NCBI RefSeq assembly: GCF_009689005.1
Contig: NZ_AP021879.1
Location: 4,464,001-4,528,000, forward strand
DNA: 64,000 bases
Source: Desulfosarcina ovata subsp. ovata
Lineage (GTDB): Bacteria; Desulfobacterota; Desulfobacteria; Desulfobacterales; Desulfosarcinaceae
Reading direction: 5' to 3'
The first letter of the stretch is position 1. Each line of letters begins with the position of its first letter. The position numbers and the translations under genes are program-made. A model generated the notes under the pieces. That model was not told the DNA's origin and did no database searches. It saw only the letters and a program-made list of their open reading frames with translations. Shown in pieces: positions 1-6,979 of the stretch.

Positions 1-2
1 GC

Positions 3-260
3 CAGGCCAACAAGGATCTTCCGGAGGCCGCCAAAGTGGCCAAATTCACCAACCTGTACAAGGAGTTCGATGCGGATGACGACGAGTTGACCCGAACCCG
101 CAAGCTGCGCCGTGCATTTGTGGAAAAGCGCTACCGGGAGATCGTGAATGCGCTCTACACGGCTGCCGACAGTGTCCACATCGACACCACCATCAAATAC
201 GAGGACGGGCGTGAGGCCCACATCAAAACCGATATGCATATTGTTCACCTGGAAGATTGA
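3..260 (+). CDS. C-terminal end of a long-chain acyl-CoA synthetase (AMP-forming), partial
   Basis: The frame is open to the left edge, so only the last 85 codons are seen. The residues (a short helix, then DADDDELTRTRKLRR, then a predicted strand-rich tail ending in HLED) fit the C-terminal lid of long-chain acyl-CoA synthetases of the FadD15/LCS type; the catalytic core is outside the window. It is followed after 16 bases by a Liv-type permease on the same strand. Family knowledge: in several Desulfobacterota and aromatic-degrading bacteria an acyl-CoA ligase sits inside a branched-chain-amino-acid-type ABC operon, which suggests uptake of a carboxylic acid followed by CoA activation. The call rests on the tail alone. 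Confidence 0.6.
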   Translation, partial: QANKDLPEAAKVAKFTNLYKEFDADDDELTRTRKLRRAFVEKRYREIVNALYTAADSVHIDTTIKYEDGREAHIKTDMHIVHLED

Positions 261-276
261 AAAAGGAGCGCCTCCA

Positions 277-1161
277 ATGGAACTGTTTTTAATGACGATC
301 ACAACCGGTGTCATGGTGGGCGGAATCTACGCGCTGGTCGCCCTGGGGTGGGTCCTGATCTACAAATGCTCCGGCGTGTTGAACCTGGCCATGGGAGAAA
401 TGACGCTGATCGGTGCCTACGTGTCGCTCAGTTTCTACTCCATGGGCGTACCCTTTCTCCTGGCCCTGGCCTTTTCCCTGGTGATCGGATTTGTCCTCGG
501 TATTCTGACCGAACGGATTTTCCTGGACAAGCTGATCGGCGAGCCGGTGCTGACGGTGATCATGGTGACCGTGGGACTCTCTTTCTTCTTCAAGGGTACG
601 GTTGAATTCATCTGGGGAACCGACACCCGGGTGTTCAGCCCACCGGTATTTTCCATCGAGCCCATTCATATCGGTCCCCTGATCATCGGCCAGGTCTATC
701 TGTGGAGTTTTATCGCCGCCATCATTCTGCTGATCGTTTTTGTCTGTTTTTTCAAATACACCCGCTGGGGTCTGGCCATGCAGGCCACGGCCGACGACGA
801 GATGGCCGCCTTGTCGGTCGGGGTCAGCGCCCGTTTCGTATACGCGGCGGCCTGGGCCATCGCCTTCATGGCGGCCGGTGTCGGCGGCACCTTGCTGGGC
901 AACATCAACGGCCTGAACATTTCCGTCGGCTATCTCGGTCTGCTTGTTCTGCCCGCCGTGGTGCTGGGCGGGCTCAATTCGGTTCCCGGCGCTATTGTCG
1001 GCGGGATTATCATTGGCATTCTGCAGAATCTGTGCGGCGCCTATCTGGACCGCTATTTCCCGGGGGCCGTCAAGGAGATCGCGCCTTTTGCCTTTATGGC
1101 GATCTTCCTGCTTTTCAAGCCCTATGGCTTGTGGGGATGGGAGCGGATTGAACGGGTGTAG
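277..1161 (+). CDS. livH: Branched-chain amino acid-type ABC transporter permease (LivH family)
   Basis: A 294-residue inner-membrane permease with about eight hydrophobic segments and the LivH-type N-terminus (GGIYALVALGWVLIYKCSGVLNLAMGE). The longer frame upstream lacks a ribosome site; the ATG at 277 is preceded by AAGGAG at 262-267, which decides the start. The EAA-like loop (LSVGVSARFVYAAAWAIAF) faces the ATPase in this family. It belongs to a gene set with a second permease, a periplasmic binding protein and a LivF-type ATPase; a LivG-type ATPase is probably left of the window. The substrate cannot be read from sequence. The neighbouring acyl-CoA synthetase suggests an organic acid rather than an amino acid, which is inference. 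Confidence 0.88.
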   Translation: MELFLMTITTGVMVGGIYALVALGWVLIYKCSGVLNLAMGEMTLIGAYVSLSFYSMGVPFLLALAFSLVIGFVLGILTERIFLDKLIGEPVLTVIMVTVGLSFFFKGTVEFIWGTDTRVFSPPVFSIEPIHIGPLIIGQVYLWSFIAAIILLIVFVCFFKYTRWGLAMQATADDEMAALSVGVSARFVYAAAWAIAFMAAGVGGTLLGNINGLNISVGYLGLLVLPAVVLGGLNSVPGAIVGGIIIGILQNLCGAYLDRYFPGAVKEIAPFAFMAIFLLFKPYGLWGWERIERV

Positions 1162-1171
1162 AACCCACCAC

Positions 1172-1240
1172 TATCAGGCCTGATCCAAGGCCTCCAAACA
1201 GACTCTTCGTGGCCGTCCAGAAATGCCCAATGGGTCAGTG
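1172..1240. repeat. Degenerate fragments of two intergenic palindrome families
   Basis: Bases 1172-1207 read like the right arm of the palindrome at 4527-4668 (shared GGCCTGATCCA and TCAAACAGGCTC-like end). Immediately after, bases 1209-1226 read like the left arm of the palindrome at 32883-33027 (shared TCCAGAAATG and CCAAT). No complementary partner arms are present, so these are remnants. They lie in the 139-base gap that separates the two Liv permease genes. Confidence 0.45.
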
Positions 1241-1300
1241 TTAAGTTTAACGTGTTAAGCAAATGTATCCTATCGATTTAGATATAGAAAGGAAGTAGTT

Positions 1301-2401
1301 ATGTCGACAACCTGGCTTCCCTGCGGCGTTTACCATGAAACCTACGCCCAGGACCATGCATGGTGGCAGACAAGATTCATTCGCGGCAAAATGGTTCTGC
1401 TGGCCTTCATTCTGTTTGCCGTTATTCCTTTCCTTGCGGACTCCTACGGGCTCAGCGTGTGCAACCAGATCGGGTACACCATTCTGGGGGCGCTGGGTGT
1501 CCAGCTGCTGATCGGTTTCTGCGGCCAGATCACCCTTGGGCATGCGGCCTTCCTGGCGGTGGGCGCCTATACCAGCACGCTGCTGATCCTGGAGTTCCCC
1601 TGGCCCCAATGGATGATGCAATGGGGCCTTGCCTATCCGGTCAGCATCTTCATCGCGGCATTGGTTGCCGGCATCTGGAGTGTGCTGTTCGGTCTGCCGT
1701 CAGCCCGGGTCAAGGGCTTCTACCTGATTCTGACCACCATGGCGGCCCAGTTCATCACCGTCGATTTTATCATCACCCAATATGTCAGCCAGATCGGCGG
1801 CCGGGGACAGGCCTTTTCGCTGCCACCGGGCACCATTAAGGTCGGCCCCTGGGTGATCGACAGCGATCTGAAAGTCTATTTTATGATGCTCGCCCTGGTG
1901 ATCGTCTGTGTGATTGCCGTGGTCAACCTGCTACGTTCCAAGGCCGGCCGGGCCTGGGTGGCAATCCGCGACAACGACATCTCCGCCGCGGTGATGGGCA
2001 TCAATGTGGTTAAATACAAGCTGTTGGCCTTTTTCGTGGCCGGTGCGATCGGCGGCATCGCCGGCGCCTTCTGGATCAGCAACCTGGCAGCCGTCAGCCC
2101 CGAGCATTTTCCCTGGTTCTGGTCCCTCTGGCTGGTGGGCGTCATTCTCATCGGCGGGGTCGGGTCCGTTCATGGGGCAATTTTTGGCTCTATCTTCATG
2201 GTAGTGATCATGGAGGGGTTGCAACTGGCGGTGATGCCCCTGGCCGACACCTTCCCGAAACTGCTCATGGATTTTCTTTTCATCAAGGAAGCCGCCTTCG
2301 GCCTGTCCATCTGTGTGTTCATGATCTTCGAGCCCAATGGGCTGGCCTACCGCTGGTGGCAGGGAAAGAACTATTTTAATTTGTGGCCGTTTTCGTATTA
2401 A
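1301..2401 (+). CDS. livM: Branched-chain amino acid-type ABC transporter permease (LivM family)
   Basis: 366 residues with about nine to ten hydrophobic segments. LivM hallmarks are visible: GFCGQITLGHAAFLAVGAY near the N-terminus and the cytoplasmic loop GRAWVAIRDNDISAAVMGINV that contacts the ATPase. The ATG at 1301 follows AAGGAAG at 1289-1295. Residues 1-30 form a hydrophilic N-terminal extension before the first membrane segment. It pairs with the LivH-type permease 139 bases upstream; the gap carries repeat remnants, so a second promoter there cannot be excluded. The binding protein gene follows after 37 bases. Confidence 0.88.
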   Translation: MSTTWLPCGVYHETYAQDHAWWQTRFIRGKMVLLAFILFAVIPFLADSYGLSVCNQIGYTILGALGVQLLIGFCGQITLGHAAFLAVGAYTSTLLILEFPWPQWMMQWGLAYPVSIFIAALVAGIWSVLFGLPSARVKGFYLILTTMAAQFITVDFIITQYVSQIGGRGQAFSLPPGTIKVGPWVIDSDLKVYFMMLALVIVCVIAVVNLLRSKAGRAWVAIRDNDISAAVMGINVVKYKLLAFFVAGAIGGIAGAFWISNLAAVSPEHFPWFWSLWLVGVILIGGVGSVHGAIFGSIFMVVIMEGLQLAVMPLADTFPKLLMDFLFIKEAAFGLSICVFMIFEPNGLAYRWWQGKNYFNLWPFSY

Positions 2402-2438
2402 TCGTTTTACTACTGCGTATTTAACGAAAGGGGAGACG

Positions 2439-3686
2439 ATGAACGCTAAAAAAGGATGGGCCAACGTTTCTATCGTGGTGGCGTTGATGGTGCTGGGTTT
2501 GGTATTTTCACCTTTTGCCGGCGCCGCCGACATCAAGATCGGCGCGCTCAACGACATGACCGGGGCGACGTCCGATGTCGGCAAGGACTATGCCCTGGGA
2601 ATTGCCGAGGCGATTCACTACATCAACGATACGGGCGGTATCAACGGAAGAAAGATCAAGCTGTACCAGTTTGATTACGGCTACCGGATTCCCGAGGCGC
2701 TCACCAAATACAATCTGTTCAAACGATTGAAATGCGCGGCGATCCTGGGCTGGGGAACCGGTGACACCGAGGCGTTGGCACCGACAGTGGCCAAGGACAA
2801 GATCCCGTATGTGTCGGCGTCCTATTCCGGCCACCTGTGCAAGCCGGAGAAAACGCCGTACAATCTCTTCTTTTCCACCGACTATTCGACCCAGTCCCGG
2901 GGATTGATCACATCCTGGTTTGACAAGAAATGGCCCACCAAACCCGACTACGGCAAGCGCAAACCGCGCATCGCCATGTGCTACATGTTTGCTTCCCCGT
3001 TCAGCAGTTCTTCCATCAAGGCGGCCAAGGACCAGGCGGAGATGCTCGGTTTCGAGATCGGTCCCGATCAGGACGTTTCCCTGTTCGCCATCGATACCAA
3101 GAGCCAGATTCTGTCCCTGAAAGAGTTCAAACCGGATGTGGTCCTGCATACCAATACGGTGATGTCCGTTGCCGCGACCCTGCGCGATGCTTACGCCCTG
3201 GGACTGGGGGCCGACAACCTGATCAAGTGCTGGGGGTTTGACGAGAACCTGCCCAGACTGGCCGGCAAGGCCGCCGAGGGGGCGATCGGCTGTGCCCCCT
3301 GGGCCTTTTACGGGCTGGATGTACCGTTGATGGACAAGGTCATGGAGTACGCCAAGAAATACAATCCGGGGATTCCCCAGGAGAAGCGGACCATCCATAC
3401 GGTCCAGGCCTGGGCCAATGCGCTGGGACTGGCCGAGGCGCTGAAACGGGCCGACAAGGCCGGCGATCTGAGCGGCGAAGGTATCCTCAAAAAAGGCTTT
3501 GAAACCATGCGGGGGTATGAAATCGGCCTGGGCATCGCCCCGGCGACCTATACCCCCACGGATCATCGCTCCCAGAGCGAAGCCAAAATTTATGAATACA
3601 AAAATGGCGAGTTCGTTCTGATCGATGCGGTCGACTTGAAGGCGCGCTGGCCGGAAAAGTGGAAGAACGAGTGGCTGGGCTGGTAA
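2439..3686 (+). CDS. livK: Periplasmic substrate-binding protein of the Liv-type ABC transporter
   Basis: 415 residues with a clear signal peptide (MNAKKGW, a hydrophobic core, then FAGAADIKIGA with likely cleavage after AGA or AA). The mature start IKIGALNDMTGATSDVGKDYALGI is typical of type I periplasmic binding proteins (LivJ/LivK, Peripla_BP_6). The start at 2439 is set by GGGGAG a few bases upstream; the longer frame would bury the signal peptide. It delivers the ligand to the two upstream permeases. The length is somewhat greater than amino-acid-binding LivK proteins and closer to binding proteins associated with aromatic or short-chain acids, which agrees with the acyl-CoA ligases nearby, but the ligand is unknown. 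Confidence 0.85.
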   Translation: MNAKKGWANVSIVVALMVLGLVFSPFAGAADIKIGALNDMTGATSDVGKDYALGIAEAIHYINDTGGINGRKIKLYQFDYGYRIPEALTKYNLFKRLKCAAILGWGTGDTEALAPTVAKDKIPYVSASYSGHLCKPEKTPYNLFFSTDYSTQSRGLITSWFDKKWPTKPDYGKRKPRIAMCYMFASPFSSSSIKAAKDQAEMLGFEIGPDQDVSLFAIDTKSQILSLKEFKPDVVLHTNTVMSVAATLRDAYALGLGADNLIKCWGFDENLPRLAGKAAEGAIGCAPWAFYGLDVPLMDKVMEYAKKYNPGIPQEKRTIHTVQAWANALGLAEALKRADKAGDLSGEGILKKGFETMRGYEIGLGIAPATYTPTDHRSQSEAKIYEYKNGEFVLIDAVDLKARWPEKWKNEWLGW

Positions 3687-3713
3687 ATCACATTCCCTGA
3701 GGAGGGGGCCATT

Positions 3714-4526
3714 TTGTCCGAAGAGAAGATGATCCTGAAGATCAACAATATTGAGGTCAAATATCACGAGGTGATCCTCGTGATCAAAGGCGTCTCCATC
3801 GAAGTTCCCGAAGGGGGTATCGTGGCCCTGCTGGGCGCCAACGGCGCCGGGAAAAGCACCACCCTGAAGGCGGTCTCCGGGCTGTTGAAACACGAGGACG
3901 GCGCGGTGACCGACGGTTCCATTGAGTTCATGGGCCAGCGCATCGACCGGTTGGGTGCGGAAAAGATCGCCAAGATGGGGATCGTGCAGGTGATCGAAGG
4001 CCGTCGTGTCTTCGAGCACCTGACCGTCGAGCAGAACCTCAAGGTGGGCGCCCACATGAAGAAGCACGGCCGCTCCATCAAAGAGGGGCTGGAGATGGTG
4101 TATCACTATTTTCCGCGCCTGAAGGAAAAACGTAACGAAACGGCGGGGTTTATCAGTGGCGGAGAACAGCAGATGACCGTTGTGGGCCGGGCGTTGATGA
4201 CCAGCCCCAAGTTGATTCTGCTGGATGAGCCGTCCATGGGCCTGGCGCCCCTGCTGATTCATGAGATTTTCAATATTATTCAGCAACTCAACCGTGATGA
4301 GAAGATTTCCATCCTGCTGGTGGAACAGAACGCCAAGCTGGCCCTGAACGTGGCACCCCATGCCTACGTTATGGAAACCGGCCGCATCGTCATGGACGAT
4401 TCGGCCGAAAAGCTGCGTCAAAATCCGGATATCAAGGATTTTTATCTCGGCATGACCGATTTCGGAAGAAGAAAAAGTTTCCGCGATGTCAAACATTATA
4501 AGCGCAGAAAAAGATGGCTTGCCTAA
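3714..4526 (+). CDS. livF: Liv-type ABC transporter ATP-binding protein (LivF family)
   Basis: 270 residues. Walker A is GANGAGKST, the signature is SGGEQQM, and Walker B is LILLDEPSMGLAP followed by the switch-region text ILLVEQNAKLAL, which is characteristic of LivF. It starts at TTG 3714, with GAGGAGGGGG just upstream; an in-frame ATG at 3729 has no such site. It closes the transporter operon 27 bases after the binding protein. The C-terminal tail (DFGRRKSFRDVKHYKRRKRW) is a basic extension beyond the usual LivF end; its role is unknown. A palindromic element starts right after the stop codon. Confidence 0.9.
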   Translation: MSEEKMILKINNIEVKYHEVILVIKGVSIEVPEGGIVALLGANGAGKSTTLKAVSGLLKHEDGAVTDGSIEFMGQRIDRLGAEKIAKMGIVQVIEGRRVFEHLTVEQNLKVGAHMKKHGRSIKEGLEMVYHYFPRLKEKRNETAGFISGGEQQMTVVGRALMTSPKLILLDEPSMGLAPLLIHEIFNIIQQLNRDEKISILLVEQNAKLALNVAPHAYVMETGRIVMDDSAEKLRQNPDIKDFYLGMTDFGRRKSFRDVKHYKRRKRWLA

Positions 4527-4668
4527 GAGCCCGTTTGATAAATCCGTCTAAGGCCCGCTAACGGCGTTGGAAAGTGTCTCAAAATGCTCACATATCACAT
4601 ATATGCTCCGCTTTCGAGCCACTTTCCGCCTTGTTATCGGGCCTGATCCAGACTTCTCAAACAGGCTC
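4527..4668. repeat. Intergenic palindromic element P1
   Basis: A 142-base imperfect palindrome directly after the livF stop. Outer arms GAGCCCGTTTGA (4527) and TCAAACAGGCTC (ends 4668) are complementary apart from one mismatch; inner arms around GGCCCG, GAAAGTG and AATGCTC also pair. The centre carries CACATATCACATATATG. It shares the anchors GGCGTT and CGCCTTG with elements at 5314, 32883, 35230 and 41423. Such elements may act as terminators or mRNA stabilisers; no U-tract is obvious. Confidence 0.7.
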
Positions 4669-4706
4669 TAAAAGCCTCTCACTTTCACACATTAAAGGGG
4701 GAGAAC

Positions 4707-5303
4707 ATGAATAAGAAGAATGGACTGAGGATATTGCTGAGCGTCTTTTTGGTTGCGGCCCTGTTCTCGGGGTGCGCCGGAATGGCGGCCAAGCCAACCG
4801 AACAGAACTTCAAAGCCCCGGTGATCACTCTGGACAATATGGAAGTGGCCCATGCTTTCGGATACTGGTATTTTTCCAATAAAGTCGAGCCCACCAAGGG
4901 GAAGCCGGATAACGTCGGTGCGCCCCTGGACCTGGCTTTTACTTTCAACCTCGAGAACCCCAATCCGTTTCCGGTGCAGTTGGAGAATTTGAAATTCTCC
5001 GTTTTGTTTGAAGACTTCGAGCTCAATACGGTCAGTACCAATGCCACCCAGTGGATTCCGCCGGGAGCGACCAACCAGGTGCTCGTGCATGCGCATTTCG
5101 ATGTCCGGCAGTCGCTGCTCAGCCTTTTGGTGACCGGCGGATTCAAGCTCAAGGAGAAAGGGACCAATGCCTGGGCGGCGCTGGAGAAATGGTGGACCGG
5201 CATCCCGAACTATGAAATCCCGGTGACGGTCAGCAGCGGCGCGGCTGTTTTCAAGGCCGGCGATATGGTCAAGGTTGCCACGTTCGAGGCAACGTTTCCC
5301 TGA
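4707..5303 (+). CDS. LEA14-like (WHy domain) lipoprotein
   Basis: 198 residues. The N-terminus has a lipoprotein signal with lipobox FSGC (cysteine about residue 23), so the product is probably membrane-anchored on the outside. The body has the WHy/LEA type-2 pattern: LDLAFTFNLENPNPFPVQLENLKFSVLFED, with the NPNPF turn typical of late-embryogenesis-abundant group 2 proteins, and a C-terminal strand ending in KVATFEATFP. These beta-sandwich proteins are linked to desiccation or solvent stress in other organisms; the bacterial role is not established. The start is preceded by AAAGGGGGAGAAC. It lies between two palindromic elements, so it may be a monocistronic unit. Confidence 0.75.
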   Translation: MNKKNGLRILLSVFLVAALFSGCAGMAAKPTEQNFKAPVITLDNMEVAHAFGYWYFSNKVEPTKGKPDNVGAPLDLAFTFNLENPNPFPVQLENLKFSVLFEDFELNTVSTNATQWIPPGATNQVLVHAHFDVRQSLLSLLVTGGFKLKEKGTNAWAALEKWWTGIPNYEIPVTVSSGAAVFKAGDMVKVATFEATFP

Positions 5304-5313
5304 TATAGCATTC

Positions 5314-5400
5314 AAGATAATGTTTTTGGGCGGCGTTATCGGTCGTCGCGGTATTACTTATACAGCTTCCTCCCTCTGGCCTTGCCAAAAACATTATCTT
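5314..5400. repeat. Intergenic palindromic element P2
   Basis: Perfect 16-base arms (AAGATAATGTTTTTGG at 5314-5329 and its complement at 5385-5400) enclose 55 bases with the family anchors GGCGTT and GGCCTTG. The right flank does not give a typical U-tract. It sits between the LEA14-like gene and the AMP-binding gene. Confidence 0.7.
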
Positions 5401-5434
5401 AAACACTGATAGATAGGTATCCCTGGAGAAGACG

Positions 5435-6943
5435 ATGGGGCGATACGATTTTACACTGTATGATCTGATCAAGCGCAATGCGGTCTGCCATGCCGGCAAG
5501 CCGGCCTGGTTCGAAGCGGAAACCGGCACCACCGTCAATTTCGGGCAGTTCCGGCAGCAGGTGGATCGACTGGCCGCAGGGCTTCAACGGGCCGGTGTCC
5601 GGGCCGGGGATCGGGTTGGCGTTGTGGGCAAAAACAGCCTGGCCTTTTTTCAGCTGATCGGCGCCACCGCTGCCCTGGGGGCGATCGTGCTGCCGGTCAA
5701 CTGGCGTCTTTCAGCCGGTGAGGTGGCCTTCAACCTGAACGACGGCACGCCGGTGATGGTTTTTGCCGATGAGGAATTTGCCCCGGTCGTCACATCCGTG
5801 CGGGATCAGCTGCCCTCGGTCAGACATTTTGTCAATCTGGCGGGAAGCGGGCCATTGGACCCCTTTGACGGGCTGATCGGTGATGACCTCTTTTCCGGGG
5901 CACCCGTGGATGCCGATGCCGGCCTGGTGATCATTCACACGGCCGCCGTTGCCGGCCGGCCGCGCGGCGCGCTTTTGAGTCATGTCAATCTGCTGTGCGC
6001 CAGCCTGCACTTCAATACCTGTTTTGGCCTGACGCCCGGCGATGTCCACCTGAACCTTCTGCCCCTGTTTCATGTGGCCGGTTTTTTCATGGCCGTCGCC
6101 GCCTTTCATGCCGGCGCCCTGAATGTCAACATGAATCGTTTCAATGCGGCCGAGGCCGTCCAACTGATCCAATCCCATCACGCCTCGGTGTTTTTCGATT
6201 TCTCACCGATTCTGGGCGCCATCCTGGATGAACAGGCCAACACCGGTGCCGACATCTCCTCCCTTAGGGCGGTCATGGGGCTCGATGCGGCCGACACCAT
6301 CGAGCGCTACCAGCAGGTGACCGGCGGCACCTTCTACAGCATGTACGGGCAGACCGAGACATCCTGTCTGGCCACCCTGGGGCGATACGACGACCGGCCC
6401 GGGGCGGCCGGCCGGCCGATCCTGATGGGGATGGTGGAACTGGTGGACGATGCGGATCAACCGGTGGCCGTCGGCCAGGTGGGCGAAATTACCCTTACCG
6501 GCCCCATGGTGTTCAAGGGGTATTGGAATCTGGACGACGATAACGCGCAGACCTTCCGCAACGGACGCCACCACACCGGCGACCTGGGACGTTTTGATGA
6601 GGATGGTTTTTTGTGGTATAGCGGGCGCAAGCCGGAAAAAGAGTTGATCAAGCCTGGCGGTGAGAATGTCTATCCGGCAGAGGTGGAGGCGGTGATTCTG
6701 GCCCATCCGGCGGTGAAGCAGACCGTTGTGATCGGCGTTCCGGATCCCAAGTGGAAGGAGGGCATCAAGGCCGTCTGCGTCCTCGAACTGGGGCAGACGC
6801 TTACCGCCGAAGCACTGATCGAATTTGTCGGCCAGCGCATCGCCCGTTATAAGAAGCCGCAGGTTGTGGAGTTTGTGGCGTCGCTGCCGGAAAAAGATGG
6901 AAGCATTGACCGGGAGGCGGTGAAAAGCCAATATGGCGGGTAG
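5435..6943 (+). CDS. Acyl-CoA synthetase-like AMP-binding protein with altered A3 and A10 motifs
   Basis: 502 residues of the class I adenylate-forming (ANL) family. MYGQTETS is the A5 motif, HHTGDLGRFDEDGFLWYSGRKPEKELIKPGGENVYPAEVE covers A7-A8. Two ATP-handling motifs are unusual. The A3 P-loop, normally TSGTTGxPKG, reads HTAAVAGRPRGA. The C-terminal A10 motif, normally GK(I/L), reads EKDGSIDRE, so Ser490 replaces the lysine needed for adenylation. The gene is followed after 36 bases by a CoA-transferase/GNAT fusion gene, and the two are probably cotranscribed. It could be a divergent ligase that uses another lysine, a thioesterification-only enzyme, or an acyl-CoA-binding protein. The family call is sure; the activity is not. 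Confidence 0.82.
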   Translation: MGRYDFTLYDLIKRNAVCHAGKPAWFEAETGTTVNFGQFRQQVDRLAAGLQRAGVRAGDRVGVVGKNSLAFFQLIGATAALGAIVLPVNWRLSAGEVAFNLNDGTPVMVFADEEFAPVVTSVRDQLPSVRHFVNLAGSGPLDPFDGLIGDDLFSGAPVDADAGLVIIHTAAVAGRPRGALLSHVNLLCASLHFNTCFGLTPGDVHLNLLPLFHVAGFFMAVAAFHAGALNVNMNRFNAAEAVQLIQSHHASVFFDFSPILGAILDEQANTGADISSLRAVMGLDAADTIERYQQVTGGTFYSMYGQTETSCLATLGRYDDRPGAAGRPILMGMVELVDDADQPVAVGQVGEITLTGPMVFKGYWNLDDDNAQTFRNGRHHTGDLGRFDEDGFLWYSGRKPEKELIKPGGENVYPAEVEAVILAHPAVKQTVVIGVPDPKWKEGIKAVCVLELGQTLTAEALIEFVGQRIARYKKPQVVEFVASLPEKDGSIDREAVKSQYGG

Positions 6944-6979
6944 CCGCTTTCAACCGCACCCACACGCCAAAAGGGGCCC

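Noticed and set aside
2508..4496. Minus-strand open frame of 662 codons
   Set aside because: Antisense to the binding protein and LivF genes, whose motifs and ribosome sites are clear; its own translation is rich in His, Gln and Gly with no domain.
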